DNA from: Polyangium jinanense
GTDB lineage: Bacteria > Myxococcota > Polyangia > Polyangiales > Polyangiaceae
Length of the DNA stretch: 64,000 bases
Assembly (NCBI RefSeq): GCF_028435365.1
Contig: NZ_JAGTJJ010000015.1
Coordinates: forward strand, 62,001-126,000
Reading direction: 5' to 3'
Below the pieces are notes generated by a model, which did no database searches, was not told the origin of the DNA, and saw nothing but the letters and a program-made list of their open reading frames with translations. Positions 51,328 to 60,165 of the stretch are shown here, one piece after another (positions within the stretch are counted from its first letter, which is position 1; each line of letters begins with the position of its first letter). Both the position numbers and the translations under genes were made by a program.

Positions 51328-53466
51328 GTGACTTCGGCCCACAACCCCATCGGCCCGTCGGATCCTCCGGCCGCTCCCCAGGGCTACAAACCCACGCTGC
51401 TCGACGGAACGCCGTACCGCTTCATCGCGCCGCTCGGCCGCGGAGGCATGGGCGACGTGGTGGAGGCCGAGCACGTGGCGCTCGGCAAACGCGTGGTCGT
51501 GAAGCTCCTGCAAGAGCGGCACGCGAACCGTCCCGACTACGTCGACCGGATGCGGATCGAGGCGCAAGCGCTGGCGAAGCTCACGCACCCGAACCTGGTG
51601 CAGGTGACCGACTTCGGGCAGACGGCCGAAGGACGGACGTTCCTCGTGATGGAGCGTCTCCACGGGCGGAACCTGCGCGAGGAGCTCGAGCAGCGGACGT
51701 TCTTCCCGGTGGCCGAGGCGATCGACGTCGTGCGTCAGGCGCTCGCAGGCCTCGCCGCCGCGCACGACGCGGGCGTCGTGCATCGCGACGTGAAGCTCGA
51801 CAACCTGTTCCTGTGCGACGCGCCGAACGGTGAACGCCGCCTGGTGAAGGTGCTCGATTTCGGCGTCGCCAAGGTGATCGGCGTGGCGGGGGACAGCACG
51901 CCCCTGCCACTCGCGTTCCCCACGGCCGAAGGCGTGGCGATGGGCACGCCGCGCTTCTTCTCGCCGGAACAAGCGCGCGGTCGTCCCGTCGACGGTCGCG
52001 CGGATCTCTACGCCGTGGGCATGGTGCTCTACACGCTGCTCGCAGGGCGCGGGCCGTTCGATCACATCACGACGCTGCTGGAGCTGACGCGCGCGCACGC
52101 GTTCCAGGTGCCGGAGTCACCCTCGCGGTACGCGACGCAAGCGCTGCCGGCCGGGCTCGATGCGATCGTGCTGAAGGCACTCGCGAAGGAGCCCGCGGAT
52201 CGCTTCGCCACGGCGCGAACGTTCGCCGCGGAACTCGAGCGTGTCGCGGACGGTCTCTCCTCGAGCAACATCCGCCCGCGCTGGGACACGACGGACGTGA
52301 TGCCGACGGTGCCGGTCGTGAAGAAGGAGCCGGAGCCGGTCGTGGACGACGAGCCGGCGACGATGCGCGTGGACACGCTGCCGAAAGACGCGCTGCCCAA
52401 GGCGATGCCGGACGACGATGACGACGCGCCCGACACGCCGACACGTCGCCTGGTGCGGCCGATGCCGTTCATGCGCGGGCAGCGGAAGAGCGCGGTGCCG
52501 CCGCTGCCGCTGCCCGAGGCTGCACCTGCGCCCGCGTGGGAAGCCAAGCCGTCTGCGACCATCAGCGAGCCGCCGAAGACGCTGGAGAACATCCCGCATC
52601 GGTCCTCCGAACCGCCGACGCTCGCACGGCCGGAGGCGGTCACCTCGCAGCCCGCGACGTCCCAAGAGGTTTCCTCGTTCCCGCCGGATCCCGTCCTCGA
52701 CGCGACGCTCACCTCGGCGATGCGCGCGCCGAAGCCGCCGAGCGACACGTCCGCGCTGCCGCCGGATCCCATCCTCGACGCGACGTTCCCCTCGGGCCCG
52801 CGCGCCGAGGAGCCCACGCAAGCCCGCAGCCCGTCCGAGCACCCCGCCGCGAACCGCGTCCCCTCGGAGCACCCCGCAGCCCCCACGCGCACGGGCTCCG
52901 AGCGGCCCACCTCGTCCGGCGGAACGGGCCGCGCGGATCGGATCTCCGCCCTGCCCGGCCGGAACCCCGATCGACCTTCGATCGTCCCGGGCCGCGAGGG
53001 TCGCGTCTCCGTCCTGCCCGGTCGCACGGATCGCACCTCGGCCCTGCCTACGCGCCCCGATCGCATCTCCGCCCTGCCCGCTCGCCCGGAGCGCACGTCG
53101 AACATCCCGCCGCGCGCGGCCGAGCCCGCCGCCGTGCCCGAGCGACGCGGTAACCTCCCCGCCGCCGCGCCGCTGCACCCGCCCGCGCCGCTGCCCGAGG
53201 AGCGCATCTCGGTTCCTCCGCCGGGCCCCGGCGCCGTCCCTGGCGGCGTCCCCGGCGGCGTGCGCCCGCTGCGCGCGCCCGTGCCCTGGCGAAGGCGCCC
53301 CGCGGCAGCATCGACGAGCGGCGCGATGCGTGGCGCAGCTGCCGCGACGCAGACCAAGCCCGTCGAGATCGAGCAGGGCAAGCAGCAGATGGCGATCCTC
53401 GTGATCGTCGCGGCCCTCGCTCTCGTCGCGGCCGGCGTGCTGCTCGCGCTTCGTTTCCTGCGCTGA
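51328..53466 (+). CDS. Ser/Thr protein kinase with repeat-rich tail and C-terminal anchor
   Basis: 712 residues from a GTG. The kinase domain covers about 30-310: PLGRGGMGDV, the Lys in VVVKLL, HRDVKLDN near residue 152, LDFGVAK and SPEQ, all intact. The next 370 residues are disordered and Pro/Ser/Arg-rich, with two near-copies of PPDP(V/I)LDAT and then about six copies of an RxxRxSxLPxR-like unit (for example GRADRISALPGR, TRPDRISALPAR). One helix at the extreme C-terminus (MAILVIVAALALVAAGVLLA) makes it tail-anchored with no exterior domain. The repeats may be phosphorylation or docking sites (inference). TATCGC lies eight bases before the start. Confidence 0.88.
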   Translation: MTSAHNPIGPSDPPAAPQGYKPTLLDGTPYRFIAPLGRGGMGDVVEAEHVALGKRVVVKLLQERHANRPDYVDRMRIEAQALAKLTHPNLVQVTDFGQTAEGRTFLVMERLHGRNLREELEQRTFFPVAEAIDVVRQALAGLAAAHDAGVVHRDVKLDNLFLCDAPNGERRLVKVLDFGVAKVIGVAGDSTPLPLAFPTAEGVAMGTPRFFSPEQARGRPVDGRADLYAVGMVLYTLLAGRGPFDHITTLLELTRAHAFQVPESPSRYATQALPAGLDAIVLKALAKEPADRFATARTFAAELERVADGLSSSNIRPRWDTTDVMPTVPVVKKEPEPVVDDEPATMRVDTLPKDALPKAMPDDDDDAPDTPTRRLVRPMPFMRGQRKSAVPPLPLPEAAPAPAWEAKPSATISEPPKTLENIPHRSSEPPTLARPEAVTSQPATSQEVSSFPPDPVLDATLTSAMRAPKPPSDTSALPPDPILDATFPSGPRAEEPTQARSPSEHPAANRVPSEHPAAPTRTGSERPTSSGGTGRADRISALPGRNPDRPSIVPGREGRVSVLPGRTDRTSALPTRPDRISALPARPERTSNIPPRAAEPAAVPERRGNLPAAAPLHPPAPLPEERISVPPPGPGAVPGGVPGGVRPLRAPVPWRRRPAAASTSGAMRGAAAATQTKPVEIEQGKQQMAILVIVAALALVAAGVLLALRFLR

Positions 53467-53475
53467 AGGCGACGC

Positions 53476-54480
53476 TCAGAAGCGGCCGACGAGTCCGATC
53501 CCAGTCGGCCCGATGTTCAGCCGGATCGAGGTCGTTTCGGGGCTCTTCTTGGGCTCGCCGCCCGAAAGGAAGATCCCCGCGACGCCGACGCCGATGCCGA
53601 CGACCGCGAGTGCGAACGCGACGTTGGAGACGTTGGCGAGCGTCTTCGCGGAGTCGTTCACCGGCGTAGCTTCGTCGAGCGCAGCCTGCGTCGGGCACGT
53701 CCCCGCGGGGCAGAGCTCTCCCACGGTGCCCGCGCGCGAGAGCGAGAGAGCCCCGGTCACCGCGCCCGCGATGAGCCCTGCGCCGCCCACGCCAAAGCCC
53801 ACGTAGACGAGCGGCGAGACACGCCGGCCGGGCTCGTGGACGTCATCCGACGCCGCCGCGTCGCCGAGCGCGAGCGTGACCTTTTGCCGCTGCGCCTCCG
53901 CGATCTCGATCTCCTTCGACACGGGCGGGAGCCCCGTCGCCGCCGCCGAGACCTCATGCTTGCCCGGGTTCACCGGCTGCGCCGCGCGCGCGGCCTCGCT
54001 CGGCACGAGCACGCCGTCGATCTTCACCTCGACCGGCGCGCTCTCGGGCACGCCTCGCACGACGACCGTGAGCATCGGGATGCGCGGCTCGATCTCCGCC
54101 GCGAGTTTCTTCGCGGCCTCGCGCGCCTCGGTGAACGGCTTCGGCTCGCCGGGCTTCTCGGGCAAACGCGTGACCTCGAGCGCGGCCTTGTGCGCCTCGA
54201 CGAGGTGCCCGAGCTTCTCCTCGGTGCGCGCGACCTCGATGCCCGTCGACGGCACGCCCATGATCGCGTGCGCCGCGCGATAAGCGCGCAGCGCGCCGGC
54301 GAAATCCTTCTTCTCGACCTTCGCGTCGCCCTCGTCCATGAGCGCGCGCGCCATGTCGCGCTCCGTCTTCGATTGCGCGAGCGCGACGGCGTTTGCCGCC
54401 ACGATCGTCGTGAAGCCGAGGAGCCACGCGACGAGCGTCCTCCGCGCTCGCCCGCGTGCCCTTTCAGAACCCACGATCAC
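53476..54480 (-). CDS. TPR/PEGA-like membrane protein in a kinase operon
   Basis: 334 residues from a GTG. A signal sequence (VAWLLGFTTIVAANAVALAQ) is followed by TPR-like helices (MARALMDEGDAKVEKKDFAG), a PEGA-like beta domain (MLTVVVRGVPESAPVEVKIDG) and two membrane helices near residues 215-240 and 285-310, with GLVGRF at the end. The layout resembles the protein at 9259, so they are likely paralogous in design. It overlaps the upstream kinase gene by 17 bp on the same strand and is therefore coupled to it, and may be the envelope partner or output of the kinase. Its exact role is unknown. Confidence 0.72.
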   Translation of the reverse strand: MIVGSERARGRARRTLVAWLLGFTTIVAANAVALAQSKTERDMARALMDEGDAKVEKKDFAGALRAYRAAHAIMGVPSTGIEVARTEEKLGHLVEAHKAALEVTRLPEKPGEPKPFTEAREAAKKLAAEIEPRIPMLTVVVRGVPESAPVEVKIDGVLVPSEAARAAQPVNPGKHEVSAAATGLPPVSKEIEIAEAQRQKVTLALGDAAASDDVHEPGRRVSPLVYVGFGVGGAGLIAGAVTGALSLSRAGTVGELCPAGTCPTQAALDEATPVNDSAKTLANVSNVAFALAVVGIGVGVAGIFLSGGEPKKSPETTSIRLNIGPTGIGLVGRF

Positions 54481-56026
54481 GTTTCGTTTTCCCCGTGGAG
54501 GTGGAGGTCGAAGTCGAGGTCGGCTTGACGGGCGCCACGGACGCCTTCGCCGAGGTCGCCGGCGGCGCCTCCGCGGTCTCGGTCGGCGTCGCGGCCGGGG
54601 TCGCGGCCGGCGTCGCAGCAGGTGTCGCGACGGGCTCCGGCGTGGGTGCCGGAGGCGCGGCTTGCGCAGCCGCCTTCGTCGTCGTCACGTCGGTCGGGAG
54701 CGCGGCCGCCGCGTTTTCACCTTCGGTCCCATCGCCCTTCGTGAGCACGACGATCACGATCAGGATGAGCACGACGACCCCGAGCGCGCCCGACACGACC
54801 GTGACCAGCGCGCGTCGTCGCGAAGAGCTCTTCCACTCGGCATGCGTGACCGACGAGCCATGAAACGTCTGCAGCGGCGGCGGCGCTGCGGCCGCGCCGC
54901 TCGCGGCCCACGGCGGCTCGCCGGACGACGCATACCGCCCCGAGCCCGTCGGCAGCGCCGTCTCCGGCAGCCCCGGCGGAGGCGTGGCGACCGAAGGTCC
55001 GGTGTTCATCATCGGCGGCGGCGTCGCGCCCGAGACCCACGCTGCGCCCGAGGTCGACGCGCCGCTCCCCGGCAGCGGTGTCAAGCTGCCCGGCGGCTGC
55101 GCCGTCGGGGCCGCTCGCGAAGCCGCGCTCGTGTCCAGCCGGAACGGCGACGCCGGCGCGGCATACCCGCCCGCGACGAGCGCCGCGAGGAACGCATCCG
55201 CGAGCTCCTTGGCCGACTGGAACCGCTGCGCCGGATCCCGCGCGAGCGCCCGCAGGAACCACGCGTCGAGCGTGGGCAGGAGCCCGGGTCGCCTCTGGCT
55301 CGGCGGCACGAAGCTCCCGCGCTCGATCGCGATACACACCGCGCCGAGCGTCTCGCCCTGGAACGGCACGTGCCCCGTGAGCGCGCGATACAGGACGACG
55401 CCGACCGACCACAGATCCGCCCGATGATCCACGCGCCGCGCGCTCAGGATCTGCTCGGGGCTCATGTAGTGCGGTGTGCCCACCATCGCGCCCGTGCCCG
55501 TCATGCCGTCGAGCCCTTCGCCCTCGGGCGTCGCGTGCTTCGCGATCCCGAAGTCGAGCAGTTTCACGAAGAGCTCGCCGTCCTGATCACACAGGAAGAC
55601 GTTGTCGGGCTTCATGTCCCGATGAACGATGCCGAGCGCGTGCGCCTTCGAGAGAGCGCGCGCCACGTGCACGACGATCGTCGCCGCCTCGTCGAGGCCG
55701 ATCGTGCCGATCTTCGAGAGCCGCATGCGCAGGTCTTCGCCTTCGAGCAGCTCCATCACGATGTACGGCGTGCCGTCGGGCGTGATGCCGTGATCGAAGA
55801 CCTGAACGACGTTCGGGCTCTTGATCTGCGCGCTCGCCATGGCCTCGCGCGTGAAGCGAGCCACGTACTCCGGGTCCTGCGCGAGGCGCTCGGACATGAA
55901 CTTCACGGCGACCTGCGTGCGCAGCGTCAGGTGCTCTGCGAGCCACACGCTGCCCATTCCGCCGCGCTTGAGCGGACGAAGCAGACGCACGTTGGTACCG
56001 ACGATCGCGCCGGCCGAAAGGCTCAC
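54464..56026 (-). CDS. Membrane-anchored Ser/Thr protein kinase
   Basis: 520 residues from a GTG. The kinase domain at about 15-280 has PLKRGGMGSVW, the Lys in VAVKFM, HRDMKPDN near residue 132, LDFGIAK and SPEQ, so it should be active. A Pro/Ala/Gly linker leads to one membrane helix near 405-428 (VVSGALGVVVLILIVIVVL). The exterior is low-complexity, with TPAATPAATPAATP and STSTSTST repeats and no sensor domain. TATTCT lies seven bases before the start without a ribosome site. It is followed by, and overlaps, the TPR/PEGA-like gene. Confidence 0.9.
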   Translation of the reverse strand: MSLSAGAIVGTNVRLLRPLKRGGMGSVWLAEHLTLRTQVAVKFMSERLAQDPEYVARFTREAMASAQIKSPNVVQVFDHGITPDGTPYIVMELLEGEDLRMRLSKIGTIGLDEAATIVVHVARALSKAHALGIVHRDMKPDNVFLCDQDGELFVKLLDFGIAKHATPEGEGLDGMTGTGAMVGTPHYMSPEQILSARRVDHRADLWSVGVVLYRALTGHVPFQGETLGAVCIAIERGSFVPPSQRRPGLLPTLDAWFLRALARDPAQRFQSAKELADAFLAALVAGGYAAPASPFRLDTSAASRAAPTAQPPGSLTPLPGSGASTSGAAWVSGATPPPMMNTGPSVATPPPGLPETALPTGSGRYASSGEPPWAASGAAAAPPPLQTFHGSSVTHAEWKSSSRRRALVTVVSGALGVVVLILIVIVVLTKGDGTEGENAAAALPTDVTTTKAAAQAAPPAPTPEPVATPAATPAATPAATPTETAEAPPATSAKASVAPVKPTSTSTSTSTGKTKRDRGF

Positions 56027-56033
56027 GGCGCGG

Positions 56034-56039
56034 AGAATA
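56034..56039 (-). promoter_or_regulatory. -10-like TATTCT seven bases before a kinase gene
   Basis: Minus-strand TATTCT, then CCGCGCC and the GTG at 56026. No ribosome site is present, so it is likely leaderless. This would give the kinase its own promoter, separate from the rbfA operon ending 62 bp upstream. Confidence 0.4.
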
Positions 56040-56088
56040 CCACGGCATCCGCTGCGGTGAGATTCATTCGACGCGCGAAAACGCCTCG

Positions 56089-56469
56089 TTAGCCCTTGTC
56101 ACGCTTCGCGTCGTCCATCCGGATCTCGTGCAAGATCTCCTCGACGCGATACGCGCTGTCCTGGCCCGTGTCGTAGATGAACTTGAGGTCCGGGGCCCGG
56201 CGAAGCTGGACCGCCTTGCCGACATCGCGCCGGAGCCGTCCCCCGGCCGCCTCGAGCCCCTTCAGCATCGACCGGCGCTCCGCTTCGCCCTGCGCCGTGC
56301 CGAGCTCGTTCCGCACGAAGACCCGCGCCGTCTGCAGGTCGTCGGTCATCTCCACGCGCGAGATGAGCACCCCGAAGAGGCGCGGATCCGCCATGTCCCG
56401 CAAGAGCGCCGCGAGCTCCTCACGAACCCGCGCCGCCACCCGAGCCGACCGCAATCCTTGTCCACTCAC
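56089..56469 (-). CDS. rbfA: Ribosome-binding factor A
   Basis: 126 residues, normal length. A KH-like fold with RVAARVREELAALLRDMADPRL, VEMTDDLQTARVFV and LRRAPDLKFIYDTG, the typical RbfA strands. It assists late 16S rRNA processing and 30S assembly. Its start overlaps the YlxP stop by 4 bp, and it is the last gene of the rimP-nusA-ylxR-infB-ylxP-rbfA operon. truB, which often follows, is absent. Confidence 0.93.
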   Translation of the reverse strand: MSGQGLRSARVAARVREELAALLRDMADPRLFGVLISRVEMTDDLQTARVFVRNELGTAQGEAERRSMLKGLEAAGGRLRRDVGKAVQLRRAPDLKFIYDTGQDSAYRVEEILHEIRMDDAKRDKG

Positions 56470-56846
56470 GCGGATTCCCCTTCGTCGTCGTCGTGGTCGT
56501 CGTCGCCGAGATCCCCGAGCATCTGCTCGATCCCGCCCACGACGCCCCGACCACCTTCGCCGAAGCTCACGATCTCGCTCGCCCGATCGGCGAGGAGCGC
56601 GTCGGGCAGCGTGGAGGCCATGCTCACCACGCTCGAGATCATCTGATCACAGACCGTGTGCGAGTTCGACACGACCGCGACCCCGAGGGTGGCGTGCCGC
56701 GGATCGTCGAGAACCCCGACCTCCGCGACCGCCACCTTCAGCCGTGCTTGCACCCGCTCCTTGAACGAGCGGACGACGCTCCGCTTGTCCTTGAGCGACC
56801 GCGCCCCGGGCACATCCAACCTCAGCCTCAACACACCAACAAACAT
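56466..56846 (-). CDS. ylxP: YlxP/DUF503 family protein
   Basis: 126 residues. MFVGVLRLRLDVPGARSLKD and the KRSVVRSFKERVQARLKVAVAE segment are characteristic of DUF503, a ferredoxin-like fold regularly located between infB and rbfA. Its role is unproven but likely tied to translation or ribosome maturation. The C-terminus is an acidic DDDHDDDEGE tail. It lies 43 bp after infB and overlaps rbfA by 4 bp. Confidence 0.92.
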   Translation of the reverse strand: MFVGVLRLRLDVPGARSLKDKRSVVRSFKERVQARLKVAVAEVGVLDDPRHATLGVAVVSNSHTVCDQMISSVVSMASTLPDALLADRASEIVSFGEGGRGVVGGIEQMLGDLGDDDHDDDEGESA

Positions 56847-56889
56847 CGTCGTTCGCCGGCGCTACCCGGGTCCGCGGTCACCCCGAAGC

Positions 56890-59800
56890 TCAGGTGAGCT
56901 TCGTCTTGACCTCTTCGATCTCGAAGCACTCGATGACGTCGTTTTCCTTGAGGTCCTGGTAGTTCTCGAGCGAGATGCCGCACTCGAACCCCTCGGTCAC
57001 CTCTTTCGCGTCGTCCTTGAAGCGGCGCAGGCCCGAGAGCTTGCCCGTCCAGACGACGACGCTGTCGCGGATGAGCCGCGCCTCCGCCGTCCGCTTCACG
57101 AGCCCGCTCGTCACCATGCAGCCGGCGACGGTGCCAATCTTCGCGACGCGGAAGACCTGACGAACCTCCGCCCGGCCGAGCTGCTTCTCGACCTTGGTGG
57201 CAGGCAAGAGGCCTTCCATCGCGGACCGGATGTCGTCGACCGCGTTGTAGATGATGTTGTAGAGCCGGATCTCGACGCCCTCGGTCTCGGCATGGCTCGC
57301 GGCCTTGCCCGCAGGCCGGACGTTGAACCCGACGATGATCGCCTTCGAGGCGACCGCCAGGTTCACGTCGCCCTCGGTGATGCCACCGACGCCCGCGTGC
57401 ACGATCGTGACCTTGACCTTCTGCGTCGAGAGCTTCGAGAGCGCGTGGGTGATGGCCTCGACCGAGCCCTGCACGTCGCCCTTCACGATGAGCTTCAGCT
57501 CGAGCTGATCGCTCTCCGCGAGGCGCGAGGTGAGGGTCTCGAGCGACACCGCCGAGCTCTGCGGGATGAGCGACTTCGACGCCTTCTTGCGACGCGTCTC
57601 CGCGATCTCCTCCGCCGTCTTGGCGTCCTTGACCGCATGCACCGGATCACCCGCGCTCGGCACCTCGTTCAAACCGAGCACCTCGACTGGCGTCGCCGGA
57701 CCCGCGCTCCCGACCGATCGGCCGAGCTCGTCCGTCATCGCCCGGACCTTCCCCCACACGCTGCCGGCGATGATGATGTCGCCCGTGCGCAGGGTGCCGT
57801 CCTGGATCATGACGCGCGCGACCGGACCGCGGCCGCGATCGAGCAGCGCCTCGATGACCGTCGCGCTCGCGCGACGCTTCGCGTAGGCCTTGAGCTCGAG
57901 GATCTCGGCCTGCAGGATGATCGACTCGAGGAGCTGATCGATGTTCTGCCCGGTCTTCGCCGACACGTGCATGAACATCGTCTGGCCGCCCCACTCCTCC
58001 GGCTGAAGCCCGAGATTCGCGAGGTCGCGCTTGATCTTGTCGGGATCCGCGCCCGGCTTGTCGATCTTGTTCACCGCGACGATGATCGGCACCTTCGCGG
58101 CCTGCGCGTGCGAGATCGCCTCCTTGGTCTGCGGCATGACGCCGTCGTCCGCTGCGACCACGAGCACGACGATGTCCGTCAGCGAGGCGCCGCGGGCGCG
58201 CATCGCCGTGAACGCCTCGTGACCCGGCGTGTCGAGGAACGCGATCGTCCCACGCGGCGTCTCGACGCGGTACGCGCCGATGTGCTGCGTGATGCCGCCC
58301 GCCTCGCCCTCGGCCACGCTGGCCTTGCGGATCCGGTCGAGCAACGACGTCTTGCCGTGGTCGACGTGACCCATGACCGTGACGATCGGCGGACGCAGCT
58401 CGAAGTCGAGGTCGGCCTCGGACTCGACGCGCGTCGCGTCCTCGAGCGTCTGCGTCTCGCTGACCGCGACGTCCTCGACGCTCCAGCCGAACTCGCTCGC
58501 GATGATCTTCGCGGTGTCGGCGTCAAGCGTCGAGTTGATGTTCACGCCCGTCATCCCCATGCTGAGGAGCTTCAGGAGAACATCGGTCGACTTCACGCTC
58601 ATCTTCCCGGCGAGCGCCTGCAGGCTGACCTGCTCCTCGATTTTGACGACCTTCTTGTGGGAGGCCATCTCCTGCGTGGAGACCTGCGCCGGGCCGCGCC
58701 GCTGCTGGATCGGAGGCCCGCCCGGACGACGGAAGCCGCCCATGCCAGGACGCTGCGGGCCGCTGCGCGGTCCGCCCGGCTGACCCGGACGACCCGCCTG
58801 CGGGCCGAAGCCCGTGCCGGGACGGCCCGGCTGCGGCGCCTGGGCGCGCGGATCGTAGGTCGTGCGGCGCGGCGTGCTCGTGCGCTGCGCGGCCGGCATC
58901 GGGACGCCGGGGCGGCCCTGCCACACGTCGATGCCCGTCTTCGGCGGGGACGACGGACGCGGCGGGACCGAGGACGGCGTGTCCGACGGCTTGCGCGGCG
59001 GCGGCACGGACGACGCAGGCGCCGTGCGAGCCGGAGGCGGCGCGCTCGGCGGCGGCGTGCGACCCGGGCCCTGCTGCGGCGCGGGCGAGCGCGTCGTGGC
59101 CGGAGGCGGCGTCGTGGGCTTCGACGGGCCCTGCTGCGACGACCCACCGGCCCGCTGCGGCTGCTGCGCCTGCGGAGCCGCCGCCGGTTTGGGCGCCTCG
59201 GGCGCGGGCTTTGCCGGCTCCTCGGCCTTCTTGGGCGGCTCGGCAGCCGCCTTCGGCGCAGGCTCCGCGGCCTTCGGCGCAGGCGTCGTTGCCGGAGCGG
59301 CCGGCGGCGCGGGCGGCGCCTTCGGCGTCTCGGCAGGCGCGGCGACCTGCTTGGCAGGCTCCTCGGCCTTCTTGGGCGGCTCCGCTGCGACCTTCGGCGC
59401 CGGCTCGGGCTCGGCCGCCTTCGGGGCGGGCGCGGGCTCGGCCGGGGCTGCCGCGGCCTTCGGGGCCTCGGCCGCGACCGCGGGCGCGGGCTTCGGAGCC
59501 TCGACCGGCGGCGGGGGTGCCGCCTCCACGGGCTTCGGCGCGGGCGCCTCCGGGGCCTTCTCCACGGCGACGGGCTTCGGGGGCTCCGCTGCCGCGACCG
59601 GGGCCGGAGCAGGGGGCGGCGCAGGCGGAGCAACCTCGCGCGCCTCCTTCGCTTCACGTTCCACCGGCTGGGCGGGCGCCATCTGCGTCGCTGCGGGCTT
59701 CTCGGGAGCGGGCGCGGGAGCAGGCTTCGCCGCCTCGACGACCGGCGCCGGAGCTTGCGCGGTCCTCGGCGCGGGCGCGGCCGCTGTCGATGTCGGGCTC

Positions 59801-60135
59801 GTCGGGGCGGGAGCGGCGGATGGAGCGGAGGCGCGCGCGGGCGGGACGTTGGGAGCGGCGGCACGTGCGGGGGTCGTCGTCGGCTCGGGGCCGGAGGTCT
59901 CACCTTCGGCGCCCCGCGCACGGCGCTTCACGACCGTCGGACGGATCCGTTCCTCGACCACCTCGGGCGCCTTTTGCCGCTCCAGATGGCGCTTCACGCG
60001 CTCCACCACATCGCTCTCAACCGCGCTCATGTGGTTGCGCACGTCGCCGATACCCATGGACTGGAAGAGCGCGACCAGCGTCTTCTGATCCATGTTGAGC
60101 TGTTTAGCGACCTCGTACACCCGAACTTTGCTCAT
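56890..60135 (-). CDS. infB: Translation initiation factor IF-2
   Basis: 1081 residues. An N-terminal IF2_N domain ([20 protein letters not shown]) is followed by a Pro/Ala/Lys-rich linker of about 400 residues, then a Gly/Arg/Pro-rich basic segment and a second IF2_N-like domain near 490-550. The GTPase has GHVDHGKT near residue 587, DTPGHEAF and NKID. The C-terminal beta barrels bind fMet-tRNA. It recruits initiator tRNA to the 30S subunit. The linker is longer than in E. coli IF-2 and is the main oddity. It lies in the nusA operon, 30 bp after ylxR. Confidence 0.97.
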   Translation of the reverse strand: MSKVRVYEVAKQLNMDQKTLVALFQSMGIGDVRNHMSAVESDVVERVKRHLERQKAPEVVEERIRPTVVKRRARGAEGETSGPEPTTTPARAAAPNVPPARASAPSAAPAPTSPTSTAAAPAPRTAQAPAPVVEAAKPAPAPAPEKPAATQMAPAQPVEREAKEAREVAPPAPPPAPAPVAAAEPPKPVAVEKAPEAPAPKPVEAAPPPPVEAPKPAPAVAAEAPKAAAAPAEPAPAPKAAEPEPAPKVAAEPPKKAEEPAKQVAAPAETPKAPPAPPAAPATTPAPKAAEPAPKAAAEPPKKAEEPAKPAPEAPKPAAAPQAQQPQRAGGSSQQGPSKPTTPPPATTRSPAPQQGPGRTPPPSAPPPARTAPASSVPPPRKPSDTPSSVPPRPSSPPKTGIDVWQGRPGVPMPAAQRTSTPRRTTYDPRAQAPQPGRPGTGFGPQAGRPGQPGGPRSGPQRPGMGGFRRPGGPPIQQRRGPAQVSTQEMASHKKVVKIEEQVSLQALAGKMSVKSTDVLLKLLSMGMTGVNINSTLDADTAKIIASEFGWSVEDVAVSETQTLEDATRVESEADLDFELRPPIVTVMGHVDHGKTSLLDRIRKASVAEGEAGGITQHIGAYRVETPRGTIAFLDTPGHEAFTAMRARGASLTDIVVLVVAADDGVMPQTKEAISHAQAAKVPIIVAVNKIDKPGADPDKIKRDLANLGLQPEEWGGQTMFMHVSAKTGQNIDQLLESIILQAEILELKAYAKRRASATVIEALLDRGRGPVARVMIQDGTLRTGDIIIAGSVWGKVRAMTDELGRSVGSAGPATPVEVLGLNEVPSAGDPVHAVKDAKTAEEIAETRRKKASKSLIPQSSAVSLETLTSRLAESDQLELKLIVKGDVQGSVEAITHALSKLSTQKVKVTIVHAGVGGITEGDVNLAVASKAIIVGFNVRPAGKAASHAETEGVEIRLYNIIYNAVDDIRSAMEGLLPATKVEKQLGRAEVRQVFRVAKIGTVAGCMVTSGLVKRTAEARLIRDSVVVWTGKLSGLRRFKDDAKEVTEGFECGISLENYQDLKENDVIECFEIEEVKTKLT

Positions 60136-60165
60136 GCACCTCGCTCCAGTAACGACAAACCCGAC

